From: Armatimonadota bacterium
GTDB taxonomy: Bacteria; Armatimonadota; SYMT01
Direction of reading: 5' to 3'
Assembly (NCBI GenBank): GCA_020696885.1
Contig: JAJFMS010000051.1
Coordinates: forward strand, 1-9,772
Length of the DNA stretch: 9,772 nucleotides
Every line of letters starts with the position of its first letter. Position 1 is the first letter of the stretch. A program made the translations under genes and the position numbers. Below, in pieces: positions 1 through 7,560 of this stretch. The notes beneath the pieces are model-generated. The model worked only from the letters and a program-made list of their open reading frames with translations. It was not told the DNA's origin and made no database searches.

Positions 1-1
1 T

Positions 2-172
2 GCCGCCGCGCTGGGTAGCGCCGTTGTAGTAACGGTGCTCATTACCCGGCGGTCCGGCGGAGCCGTAGCCGGGGAGGAAGTCCCCGAGATCATCGCGGAC
101 TGCTTTGATCGCATCCACCGCATTGAGACCGAGCTACGCCGGCTGAAGCCCGACGTCGAGTCCCTCGGTTAG
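2..172 (+). CDS. C-terminal end of an unidentified membrane-anchored protein (5'-truncated)
   Basis: An open frame enters from the left edge and ends at the TAG at 170-172, giving 56 residues. It begins with a hydrophobic stretch (AALGSAVVVTVLIT) followed by RR. This looks like a membrane helix with a positively charged cytoplasmic boundary. A short soluble tail follows, including a charged segment (IADCFDRIHRIETELRRLKP) with helix or coiled-coil character. A strong hairpin terminator begins 6 nt after the stop codon, which supports a real gene end at this place. The family cannot be recognised from this fragment. The start and most of the protein lie outside the window. Confidence 0.6.
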   Translation, partial: AAALGSAVVVTVLITRRSGGAVAGEEVPEIIADCFDRIHRIETELRRLKPDVESLG

Positions 173-177
173 CCTTT

Positions 178-210
178 AACAGGGCCGCCCCTCCACGGGC
201 GGCCCTGTTT
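178..210 (+). terminator. Intrinsic terminator after the truncated upstream gene
   Basis: The arms AACAGGGCCGCCC (178-190) and GGGCGGCCCTGTT (197-209) are perfectly complementary over 13 bp, with a 6-nt loop (CTCCAC). The 3' arm ends in a short T run (208-210). The stem is very stable and lies 6 nt after the upstream stop. It insulates the efflux operon from the preceding gene. The T run is short, so termination efficiency is uncertain. Confidence 0.85.
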
Positions 211-254
211 GCGTTCCCGGACCATCACATAAACCCAACCTGGGGCTTACAGGA

Positions 255-281
255 TTTAGACCTAAAAGGTTGAACAGTCAA
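255..281 (+). promoter_or_regulatory. Candidate MarR operator: two adjacent inverted repeats
   Basis: Two small palindromes lie immediately before the marR-like start codon. They are TTTAG-AC-CTAAA at 255-266 and TTGA-ACAG-TCAA at 270-281, with centres 15 bp apart. MarR-family dimers bind short pseudo-palindromes that overlap the promoters of their own operons. The position, ending 7 bp before the ATG, fits autoregulation. The half sites are short, so chance occurrence is possible. No convincing -35/-10 pair was found in 211-288, so the promoter itself is not called. Confidence 0.4.
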
Positions 282-288
282 GTATCCT

Positions 289-801
289 ATGACCACGGAG
301 CAGCTTCTCAAGGACAACCCGCCTTACGCGGCCCTCTGGTATCTCGCTAGAGCCTACCATTCCCTGGTTAACCGCCTCAATCCGTTCCTCGAGGCCCGGG
401 GCATCACCGGCGCCCAGTTCGGGGTGCTTCGCTGTCTCTCCGACGCGGGTGCCGAAGGGCTGATGCTCAGCGAGCTTTCCCGGAACCTGATGGTGACGTG
501 CGGCAATACCACGGGGGTGGTGGACCGGCTGGAGCACGCCGGTTACCTGCTGCGTGAGCGGCAGGCCGACGATCGGCGCGTGGTGGTAGCCCGCCTCACT
601 GCAGAGGGCGCGGCACTCTACCAGGAGTTAATGCCGGCCTATCAGGAGCTGGTCCGTTCGATGCTCTCCGGGTTGACGGTTGCCGACCAGGAAGCACTCG
701 CGCGGTTCTGTCGAGAGCTGCACATCTCTCTCGAAACATTCCGGGATCTCGTCCCAGGCGGCGCCTCCGAGGAGAGCGGCGCTGAACGAGGCGGCAGGTA
801 A
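289..801 (+). CDS. MarR-family transcriptional regulator of the efflux operon
   Basis: The 170-residue length is typical of MarR proteins, which are dimeric winged-helix repressors often inactivated by small phenolic or toxic ligands or by cysteine oxidation. An N-terminal dimerisation helix (about 10-37) precedes the winged helix. The recognition helix lies around 66-82, ending in the family hallmark DRLE (79-82). The wing holds the conserved ADDRR (93-97) followed by VVVARLTAEG. A C-terminal dimerisation helix follows. Cysteines are at 49, 71 and 141, and C71 sits at the recognition helix, so redox control is possible but unproven. The ATG at 289 is the only plausible start, because an in-frame TGA occurs at 271-273. 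There is no clear Shine-Dalgarno at normal spacing. The tolC-like gene starts 3 bp after its stop, so it almost certainly controls the pump operon, probably as an autorepressor. Confidence 0.9.
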   Translation: MTTEQLLKDNPPYAALWYLARAYHSLVNRLNPFLEARGITGAQFGVLRCLSDAGAEGLMLSELSRNLMVTCGNTTGVVDRLEHAGYLLRERQADDRRVVVARLTAEGAALYQELMPAYQELVRSMLSGLTVADQEALARFCRELHISLETFRDLVPGGASEESGAERGGR

Positions 802-804
802 GCA

Positions 805-2256
805 TTGAACGTGACTTCGAACCCTTTCGATTGCAGGATACTCCTTCCCGCGCTCTGGCTCGCCGCCGGCTCGTGGTGCCTGGGGCCAGTGGCGGCCCAG
901 ACTCCCGCGGCCCCTCCTCCCCCGGCCCCGACTGCTCCCGCGGTCCCGGCACCCGGAGCTCCGGTCACGCCCTCCGGTGAGGCCGCGGCGCGCGCGTTTA
1001 CCCTCGAGGAGGCGATTGCGTATGCCCAGGAGCACAACCCGCGGATCGCGATGGTGGCCGCGCAGATCAAGCAGGCGCGGGGGCGCGTTACCCAGCGTCG
1101 AGCGGAACGGGGACCGCAGTTCGGGGTGAATAACAACGTCTTCCGGCAGGGGCCGGTGATTCCTAGCGGGATTCCGGGTGCGGCTCCGGCGGTCCCGCCC
1201 TTTCGGTGGAACATCGGGATCTTTGTGAGCCAGATCCTGTTTGATTGGGGCCAGCGCGCCTCCCGGCAGGGTGCGGAAGAACGGCGGGCGGAAGCCGCCC
1301 GGTTCCGGACGGAAGAGACGCGGAACGACGTGCGCCTGGTGGTGTCCGCTTCCTTCTTTAACATCCTGCGGGCCGAACAGATCCTGGCGGTGGCGAAGGA
1401 GCGCCAGGAGGCCGCGGCGGAGCAGCTCCGGGTAGCCCGGGCACGTTTTGCCGCGGACGTCGCCCCGCGGTTCGACGTATTACGGAGTGAAGCCGAGCTC
1501 GCGAACGCGGAGCAGGACGTCATCGACGCCCAGAATGAGGTGTCGCTCACGCAGGCAGCATTCAATACCGCGCTCGGCCGAGACGTTAACGCGGGCGTGA
1601 CGGTGCGGCACGCGACGCCGGTGGCCCAGCCTGCCATCCCATTTGAGAACGCGCGACAGGCGTTGAACGCGAACCGGCCGCAGCTCGAAGCGCTCCGGCA
1701 GGAGCTGCGGGGCTCCGAGCGAGAGATTCGCGCCCGGCGGGCGGAGAACAAACCGCAGGTTGGACTGGGGGCGGCCTATGACCGGCCCAACCCCGGCGGG
1801 TTTGCCCCGACGGCCTACCGCTACAACCTGGGGCTGATCATGACGTTCCCGTTCTTCGACAGCGGTCTCACCCGGGGTCGGGTCCGCGAGGCGGAAGGGA
1901 TCCGTGATGAGAACCGGCAGGCGCTGGAAGTGGCCCGGCAGCAGGCAGAGCTGGACGTACGCCAGGCGCTGCTGGACATCGACGAGGCCCGGAAGCGGAT
2001 CGCGACGGCCCAGACCGAGCAGACCTCGGCGCGCGAGGCCTTGCGCGTAGCGGACGTGCGGTACCGCGCGGGCGTGGGAACCAACGTGGAAGTGACGGAT
2101 GCCCAGGTGGCGCTGGCCAGGGCCGGGCAGAACGCCGCGAACGCGCAGTTCGATTACGAGACCGCGATTGCGCGCCTCGAGTTTGCGGCGGGGGTTCCGA
2201 TCGACAAGTTGCTGGCGGCGCCCCCGGCCGCCCCGGCGCCGATGCCGGTGAAGTAG
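805..2256 (+). CDS. TolC-like outer-membrane efflux protein (OMF)
   Basis: The 483-residue protein is the outer-membrane exit duct of the tripartite pump. The start is TTG at 805, 3 bp after the marR stop, with a weak AGG at 795-797 upstream; GTG at 811 is an alternative. A signal peptide has its hydrophobic core at about 12-30 and likely cleavage after VAA (31). The mature N-terminus begins with a Pro/Ala-rich linker (about 33-56), then FTLEEAIAYAQEHNP (65-79), typical of the OEP family. The two structural repeats of TolC are visible: strand-helix units around 133-160 (FRWNIGIFVSQILFDWG) and 338-360 (YRYNLGLIMTFPFFDSG). Two matching 49-residue helical segments lie at 210-258 and 415-463. The C-terminus is again Pro/Ala-rich (APPAAPAPMPVK). 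No lipobox is evident, so it is probably not a lipoprotein. The adaptor and RND genes follow directly. Confidence 0.92.
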   Translation: MNVTSNPFDCRILLPALWLAAGSWCLGPVAAQTPAAPPPPAPTAPAVPAPGAPVTPSGEAAARAFTLEEAIAYAQEHNPRIAMVAAQIKQARGRVTQRRAERGPQFGVNNNVFRQGPVIPSGIPGAAPAVPPFRWNIGIFVSQILFDWGQRASRQGAEERRAEAARFRTEETRNDVRLVVSASFFNILRAEQILAVAKERQEAAAEQLRVARARFAADVAPRFDVLRSEAELANAEQDVIDAQNEVSLTQAAFNTALGRDVNAGVTVRHATPVAQPAIPFENARQALNANRPQLEALRQELRGSEREIRARRAENKPQVGLGAAYDRPNPGGFAPTAYRYNLGLIMTFPFFDSGLTRGRVREAEGIRDENRQALEVARQQAELDVRQALLDIDEARKRIATAQTEQTSAREALRVADVRYRAGVGTNVEVTDAQVALARAGQNAANAQFDYETAIARLEFAAGVPIDKLLAAPPAAPAPMPVK

Positions 2257-2259
2257 AGG
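2255..2259 (+). promoter_or_regulatory. Ribosome binding site of the adaptor gene
   Basis: AGAGG overlaps the tolC-like stop codon and lies 11 nt before the ATG at 2271. This arrangement suggests translational coupling between the outer-membrane factor and the adaptor. Confidence 0.5.
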
Positions 2260-2270
2260 TTGAACGGGCT

Positions 2271-3995
2271 ATGAAGCGGATCGCAGTGATCATTGGGATG
2301 GTCGTGGTGCTGGGCACCGCGTTCGTGGTGCTGAAAGACCAGCATCGAGCCGAAGGGCTGCCGCAGACCGGAAGCGTGGCCGCGGCTCCGGCTGCCGCCG
2401 GCGGCAGTGCGCCCAAGGGGCCGCAGCCGGTGCCGATCACGGCTTCCGCGGCGCTGGCTCGCGATATGCGCCAGGTGCTGGAGGTGAGTGGTAGCCTCCG
2501 CACGGACGACGACGTCCAGATTGGTAGCCGGCTGGCCGGCAAGGTCGTGTCCGTGACCGTCAAGGAAGGCGATCGCGTCACCCGCGGCCAGGTGCTGGTG
2601 CGGCTGGACGAGCGTGAGCTCCGGGCACAGATTGCCCGGGCGCAGGCCACCCTGACCTCTTCTCGCGCCAAGCTGTCGCTCGCGCGGAATCAGTCCACCT
2701 GGAAGGATGCCAGCGCGCAGTCCGATCACGAGCGCGCGGAGGCTGGTCTGGTGACGGCCAAGTCCCGGTTGCAGCAGGCGGAAACCAACCAGAAGATCGT
2801 GGAAGTGGACACCAAGAAGAAGGTGGAGACCGCCCAGTCCGGCGTGCGCGTCGCCCTGGAGCGCCTCTCCATCGTGAAGGACGCCACGCGGAAGCAGGAG
2901 CTGCGCCAGGCAGAGCTGGCCGTCGACCAGGCCATGGCGGAGCTCGGGCAGGCGCGGGTGGACATGGACAACGCCCGGCAGGTGTGGGAGCGCCGGGCGC
3001 AGCTGTTCAAGCAGGACGCCATCGCCAAAGAAGAAGTGGACGAGGCGGACCGGGGGCATAAGTCCGCGCAGGCGCGGGTAAAGGTAGCCGAGTCCGTGGT
3101 AGCGGCTTCCCGGGAGAAGGTGGAGCTGGCGAAGGAAGGCTCTCGGGCGGAAGAGATCCGGATCGCGCTGGGGCAGCTCAGTGCGGCGGAGCGCGCGCTG
3201 GAGACCGCCCTCAGCGAGGAGCGCCGCCGCGACGTGGCCGCCGACGAAGTGGCGCAGGCCAAGTCCGCGGTCCTCCAGGCGCAGGCGGTAGTTTCCAGCT
3301 CCAAGGCCGGGTTGGTGCAGACCGCGATGTCCCGGGACGAGGTGGATGCCGCCCGGGCGGCCATCCAGCAGGCGCAGGCGGACATCGCTTTCTACGGGGC
3401 GCAGCTTTCCGACCTGACGATCCGCGCTCCGGTCTCGGGGGTAGTCTCCACCCGCAGCGTGAATGAAGGGGAGATGGTGACCACCAGCAGCGCTCTGATG
3501 ACGCTGGTGGCGTTGGATACGGTGTATTTCGAAGCGCTGGTGCCGGAGCTGGAAGTGGGCCTGCTGAAGCCGGGCGCCGCCGCCACCGTGACGGTGGACG
3601 CGCTTCCAGGCCAGAAGTTCAACGGCGCCGTGCGGGAGGTGATCCCGGTGGCGGACCGCACGTCTCGCGCGTTCCGCGTGCGGATGGCGGTGCTCCGCAG
3701 TGCGAACAAGCTGCCCGCCAACAGCTTTGCCCGTGCCACCGTGTTCGTTGGGACGCGGCAGGGCGCCGTGGCGGTGGCGAAGGAAGCGGTGCTCTCGGAA
3801 GCCGGCGACAAGTACGTCTGGCTGGTCGCCGATGGCGAGCAGGGGACCGTAGCCAAGCGGCAGACGGTGGCGGTTGGGCTCGTGGACGATCGCTATGCGG
3901 AGATCACGGGGGGCCTGCAAGCGGGCCAGCGCGTGATCGTTGCCGGCTCCCCCGCCATCATCGAAGGCACCCCGATCGAGGTCTCGACCAAGTAG
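2271..3995 (+). CDS. RND periplasmic adaptor (HlyD/AcrA-type membrane fusion protein) with a very long coiled-coil hairpin
   Basis: The 574-residue adaptor links the RND pump to the TolC-like duct. It begins with an uncleaved-type membrane anchor (MKRIAVIIGMVVVLGTAFVVL, no lipobox) and a Pro/Ala/Gly linker (31-56). The biotinyl-lipoyl fold is split into SRLAGKVVSVTVKEGDRV (86-103) and TIRAPVSGVVSTRSVNEGE (383-401). Between them lies a helical hairpin from about 115 to 380. Its tip region RRAQLFKQDAIAKEEVDEA (241-259) aligns by eye with the AcrA tip, keeping the R and L of the RLS docking motif (R241, L245) but with A252 in place of serine. The beta-barrel (about 415-495) and membrane-proximal domain (about 496-574, with ITGGLQAGQRVIVAG) follow. 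AcrA-like adaptors are near 400 residues, so the extra length is almost all hairpin. No proline occurs from 56 to 386. Three Arg/Glu-rich segments (203-228, 288-313, 349-372) look like repeated coiled-coil units. Substrates are unknown. Confidence 0.92.
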   Translation: MKRIAVIIGMVVVLGTAFVVLKDQHRAEGLPQTGSVAAAPAAAGGSAPKGPQPVPITASAALARDMRQVLEVSGSLRTDDDVQIGSRLAGKVVSVTVKEGDRVTRGQVLVRLDERELRAQIARAQATLTSSRAKLSLARNQSTWKDASAQSDHERAEAGLVTAKSRLQQAETNQKIVEVDTKKKVETAQSGVRVALERLSIVKDATRKQELRQAELAVDQAMAELGQARVDMDNARQVWERRAQLFKQDAIAKEEVDEADRGHKSAQARVKVAESVVAASREKVELAKEGSRAEEIRIALGQLSAAERALETALSEERRRDVAADEVAQAKSAVLQAQAVVSSSKAGLVQTAMSRDEVDAARAAIQQAQADIAFYGAQLSDLTIRAPVSGVVSTRSVNEGEMVTTSSALMTLVALDTVYFEALVPELEVGLLKPGAAATVTVDALPGQKFNGAVREVIPVADRTSRAFRVRMAVLRSANKLPANSFARATVFVGTRQGAVAVAKEAVLSEAGDKYVWLVADGEQGTVAKRQTVAVGLVDDRYAEITGGLQAGQRVIVAGSPAIIEGTPIEVSTK

Positions 3996-4040
3996 TTGTT
4001 TGGACGCAGGAGCGAGACTCTCTGCTCGTCGCGGGGCAAT

Positions 4041-4126
4041 GGAGTGTTGGAGTAGTGGAGTAATGGGGATCGCCCGTACGGGCACCGACAGAGCAACACT
4101 CCAACACTCCTTTACTCCACTACTCC
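4041..4126 (+). repeat. Inverted array of 8-bp repeats between adaptor and RND genes
   Basis: The left side (about 4040-4066) is a run of octamers of the type TGGAGTGT / TGGAGTAG / TGGAGTAA. The right side (about 4095-4126) carries the same octamers in inverted orientation. Two perfect stems can form: GGAGTGTTGGAGT (4041-4053) with ACTCCAACACTCC (4098-4110), and GGAGTAGTGGAGTAA (4049-4063) with TTACTCCACTACTCC (4112-4126). They share bases 4049-4053, so they exclude each other. A 12-bp perfect palindrome GCCCGTACGGGC (4072-4083) sits in the loop. The element fills most of the 159-bp gap inside an otherwise tightly packed operon. It could act as an mRNA processing or partial termination point, or be a neutral dispersed repeat. 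Confidence 0.8.
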
Positions 4127-4143
4127 TGTTGCATTTCTGATCC

Positions 4144-4147
4144 GGAG
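4144..4147 (+). promoter_or_regulatory. Ribosome binding site of the RND gene
   Basis: GGAG lies 7 nt before the ATG at 4155 and fixes that start. The AcrB-like N-terminal helix begins at once with MWLTRLSIQRPVF. Confidence 0.75.
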
Positions 4148-4154
4148 CCTCCTT

Positions 4155-7100
4155 ATGTGGCTTACCCGCCTATCCATCCAGCGCCCGGTCTTCGTGGTGG
4201 TCCTCATCACGACGCTGCTCATCGTGGGCCTGTTCTCGCGGTCCAAGATGCTCGTGGAAGAGCGCCCGCGCGTTGACATCCCGTACGTCACCATCACCAC
4301 CACCTACCCGGGCACCGGCCCGGCGGAGATGGAGAGCCTCATTACGAAGCCGCTGGAAGACGCGGTCAGCTCCGTGAACGGGATCCGGAACATCACGTCC
4401 AGCTCGCAATACGGCATCTCCTTCGTCCAGCTCGAGTTCTTCATCGGCACCAACTCGCAGTTCGCGGCCCAGGAAGTGCGCCAGAAGGTGGACGGCACCC
4501 GGAAGACGCTGCCCCGTGACATTGACCCGCCCGTGGTGGACCGCTTCGACATCAACTCGCAGCCGGTGCTCTACCTGGGTATGAAGGGCGAGCGCCCGAT
4601 CAAGCAGCTCCGGTTCCTGGCGGACACGCAGATCAAGTACCGCCTGGCCCAGGTGCCGGGCGTCGGCCAGGTGGAAGTGACCGGTGGGGACGTCCGGGAG
4701 ATCCGGATCTCGGTGAACAAGGATCGCCTGGAAGCGTGGAACATGTCCATCACGGACGTGGTGAGCGCCATCTACCGGGCCAACGCGAATGTGCCCAGCG
4801 GCCACGTGACCGAGGGCCCGCGAGACTACGATGCCCGCCTGGTGGGTGAGTTCCAGAGCGTGGAGCAGATCACCAACCTGGACCTGCCGCTAACCTTTGG
4901 GCAGACCAACGTCCCGCTGAAGCTGCGCGACGTGGCGACCGTAACCGACACGGTGGCGGAGCGGCAAACGGTCACCCGGATCTGGACCCGCGACCACCCC
5001 GGCAAGCCGATGGTAGGCGCGGACAGCGTGGGGGTGACCGTTACCAAGCTGGCCGACGCAAACACCATCGAGGTGGTGGACGGCATCAAGAAGGAGCTGG
5101 AGCGGATCGAGAAAACGATGCCGGGGAACCTCCAGTTCATGGTGGTTCAGGACGAGTCCCGCACGGTCCGCAACTCCCTGGAAGACATCAACGTCTCGCT
5201 GATCCTGGGCGCGCTGCTGGCGGTCATCGTCGTCTTCCTGTTCCTCCACAACCTCCGCGGCACCCTCATCTGCGCCATCGCCATCCCCACCTCGCTTATC
5301 GCGGCGTTCATCCCGATGTACTTCCTCGGGCAGTCGCTGAACAACATGACGATGCTGGGGTTGTCCCTCGTGGTCGGGATCCTCGTGGACGACTCGATCG
5401 TCGTTCTCGAGAGTATCTACCGGCACCTGTATAAGGGTGAGACCCCGATGGAAGCGGCGCTCAACGGCCGCGGTGAGATCGGTAACGCGGCCATCATCAT
5501 CACGCTGGTGGACGTGGTCGTCTTCCTCCCGATGCTCTGGATGGGCGGGATCATCGGGATGTTCCTGAAGGCGTTCGGGCTCACCGTCGCCCTGGCTACG
5601 CTCTTCTCGCTCCTCGTCTCCTTCACAGTCACCCCGTGGCTCGCGTCGCGCTGGTACCGGCTCGGGGAAGACCTGGAGCACAAGACCGGCTTCTTCCTGA
5701 TCCTGGACAACGGGCTGCACGCCCTGGACCGCGGCTACCGGAAGGTGCTGGACTGGGTACTGGGCACCCCGCGCTGGTTCTCCGTGGTGGTGGCGGTGGG
5801 GCTGGTGGTGTGGCTGGTGCGCGGCGGTCTGCCGAACGACGGCGCCAGCTGGAGTTGGTTCTGGATGATGGCGGTGAGCCTGGCGATGCTGGTGGCGTTC
5901 ATCGCCGCCGGCTGGTGGAGCACCGCGGGCCGGATGGCCATCTTCAGCCTGGGAACGCTGTTCTTCGTGTTCACAATGCAGGTGTTCTTCCCGCTCATGA
6001 AGATCGGGTACATCCCGGTGTACGACCAGAGCCGCCTGGGCCTCACGCTGGAGCTACCGGCCGGGGCCAGCCTGGAGCAGACCGACAGCACCGTCCGGAA
6101 GATGGAAGAGATTGTGGCGGACACTCCGGAAGTAGCGGGGGTGTTCACCACGGTCGGCAAGATCCAGGGTGGCGGCCGCGGCGCGCCGGAGACCGGCCGC
6201 CAGTTCTCGCAGCTCAACATCCAGCTCTACGAGAAGCCGGACCTCATCGAGACGATCAACCCCTGGGCGAACAAGGAGAAGCGCGCGGAGGACTGGCGGA
6301 AGCGGACCGACGCGGAGATCGCCGGGGACATCCGCAAGCGCATCGCCGGAATCCCGGGCGGGAAGGCCGTGGTCATTCCGGTGCGCGGGTTCAGCGGCAT
6401 CAGTGCCCCGGTGCAGGTGGAGCTCCTTGGTTTCGACCTGGTGCAGATGAAGCGAGTGGCGGAACAGGTGCGGGACAAGCTGGCCAAGGTTCCGGGCGTG
6501 ATCAATCCGGACATCTCTCTGCGCCCCGGGAAGCCGGAAGCGCAGGTGACCATCGACCGGAACAAGGCCGCGCAATACGGCCTGGACGTCACTGCCATCG
6601 GTCTCGCGCTGCGCAGCTCGTACGAGGGGAACATCGACGCCAAGTTCCGCGAGCAGGGTGAGCAGTTCGACATTCGGGTTCAGTTTGCGGAGCTGGACCG
6701 CAGCCGGATCGACGAGCTCGGGAGCATCGTGGTGGGCCGCGTGAATGCGGACGGCGGCCGGCAGGCAGTGCGCCTCAACCAGGTAGCCAACATCACGATG
6801 GGCGAAGGCCCGAATAAGATCGAGCGGAAGAACCGCCTCCGCAAGGCCACGGTGAGCGCTTACGTGCTTCCGGGCGTGGTGGCGGTGAAGGTGAATAACC
6901 AGATCGAAGCCGAGATCAAGAAGATGACGCTGGGAGACATCAAGGTCTCCGCGGGCGGCGACGCGGATCGCGCGCGCACCGAGTACCCGCACCTGATGCT
7001 CTCGCTGGTCTTCTCGTTCGTGCTGGTGTACCTGTTGATGGCGGTGCTGTTCGACAACCTGATCCACCCGCTCACGATTCAGCTCTCGCTCCCGATGGCG

Positions 7101-7553
7101 ATGATCGGTGCGGTGTTGGGCCTGGTGTGGATGGACCAGCAGCTCTCCATCATCTCCATCACCGGATTCATCATGCTCGGCGGCATCGTGCAGAAGAACG
7201 CGATCCTGCTGATCGACTACATCAACACCCTCCGGGGACGCGGCTACGAGCGCGACGCAGCCATCAAGGAATCCGGCCCGACCCGACTGCGGCCGATTTT
7301 AATGACCACGCTGGCGATGATCGCGGGGATGGCGCCCGTGGCCATGGCGGTCGGCCGTGGGAACGAAGCGCGTGCTCCGCTGGCCACGGCAGTCATCGGC
7401 GGCCTGCTGATGTCCACGGTGCTCTCGCTGCTCATCATCCCGTGTATCTACAGCGTGTTCGATGACATCCAGGAGTGGGTGGGCAGGCTCATGAATCGGG
7501 GCAAGCGGAGCTGGCTCGTGGAGAACGCGCTGGCCGAGGAAGGCGCGGAGTAG
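4155..7553 (+). CDS. AcrB-like RND efflux transporter (HAE-type), with two extra hydrophobic segments at TM7
   Basis: The 1132-residue inner-membrane proton/drug antiporter is longer than AcrB (1049). The first TM helix (about 10-28) precedes a periplasmic porter domain (about 33-340). TM2-TM6 follow (about 345-497). The proton-relay aspartates are in GILVDDSIVVLES (D412, D413 in TM4). The partner lysine K1014 is in GGIVQKNAILLIDY (TM10). R1044 and T1051 in RLRPILMT match AcrB R971 and T978. The relay is therefore complete. The second porter domain runs from about 616 (KIGYIPVYDQSRLGLTLELP) to 940, and the last TMs from about 943 to 1102. Where AcrB has one TM7, this protein has three hydrophobic segments: about 541-556, 566-588 and 592-613. 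Two added spans keep the topology of the second porter domain. A charged cytoplasmic tail ends the protein. Substrate is not predictable, but HAE-type drug or lipophile export is the best reading. Confidence 0.95.
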   Translation: MWLTRLSIQRPVFVVVLITTLLIVGLFSRSKMLVEERPRVDIPYVTITTTYPGTGPAEMESLITKPLEDAVSSVNGIRNITSSSQYGISFVQLEFFIGTNSQFAAQEVRQKVDGTRKTLPRDIDPPVVDRFDINSQPVLYLGMKGERPIKQLRFLADTQIKYRLAQVPGVGQVEVTGGDVREIRISVNKDRLEAWNMSITDVVSAIYRANANVPSGHVTEGPRDYDARLVGEFQSVEQITNLDLPLTFGQTNVPLKLRDVATVTDTVAERQTVTRIWTRDHPGKPMVGADSVGVTVTKLADANTIEVVDGIKKELERIEKTMPGNLQFMVVQDESRTVRNSLEDINVSLILGALLAVIVVFLFLHNLRGTLICAIAIPTSLIAAFIPMYFLGQSLNNMTMLGLSLVVGILVDDSIVVLESIYRHLYKGETPMEAALNGRGEIGNAAIIITLVDVVVFLPMLWMGGIIGMFLKAFGLTVALATLFSLLVSFTVTPWLASRWYRLGEDLEHKTGFFLILDNGLHALDRGYRKVLDWVLGTPRWFSVVVAVGLVVWLVRGGLPNDGASWSWFWMMAVSLAMLVAFIAAGWWSTAGRMAIFSLGTLFFVFTMQVFFPLMKIGYIPVYDQSRLGLTLELPAGASLEQTDSTVRKMEEIVADTPEVAGVFTTVGKIQGGGRGAPETGRQFSQLNIQLYEKPDLIETINPWANKEKRAEDWRKRTDAEIAGDIRKRIAGIPGGKAVVIPVRGFSGISAPVQVELLGFDLVQMKRVAEQVRDKLAKVPGVINPDISLRPGKPEAQVTIDRNKAAQYGLDVTAIGLALRSSYEGNIDAKFREQGEQFDIRVQFAELDRSRIDELGSIVVGRVNADGGRQAVRLNQVANITMGEGPNKIERKNRLRKATVSAYVLPGVVAVKVNNQIEAEIKKMTLGDIKVSAGGDADRARTEYPHLMLSLVFSFVLVYLLMAVLFDNLIHPLTIQLSLPMAMIGAVLGLVWMDQQLSIISITGFIMLGGIVQKNAILLIDYINTLRGRGYERDAAIKESGPTRLRPILMTTLAMIAGMAPVAMAVGRGNEARAPLATAVIGGLLMSTVLSLLIIPCIYSVFDDIQEWVGRLMNRGKRSWLVENALAEEGAE

Positions 7554-7560
7554 CGGGGCG

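Noticed and set aside
642..1751. A 369-codon minus-strand frame opposite the TolC-like gene, and similar long antisense frames opposite the RND and peptidase genes
   Set aside because: They overlap well-supported genes and show Ser/Arg/Ala-rich translations typical of GC-skewed shadows. No ribosome site or domain was seen.
2154..4085. A 643-codon open frame on the minus strand opposite the adaptor gene
   Set aside because: It is an antisense shadow of a clear adaptor gene in high-GC DNA. Its translation has low-complexity His/Arg/Leu-rich composition and no recognisable domain.
4041..4126. CRISPR-like array
   Set aside because: The units are 8 bp, degenerate and inverted, with no unique spacers of CRISPR size.
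3940..4140. A short plus-strand frame across the adaptor end and the following gap
   Set aside because: Most of it is out-of-frame adaptor sequence, and the rest is translated repeat.
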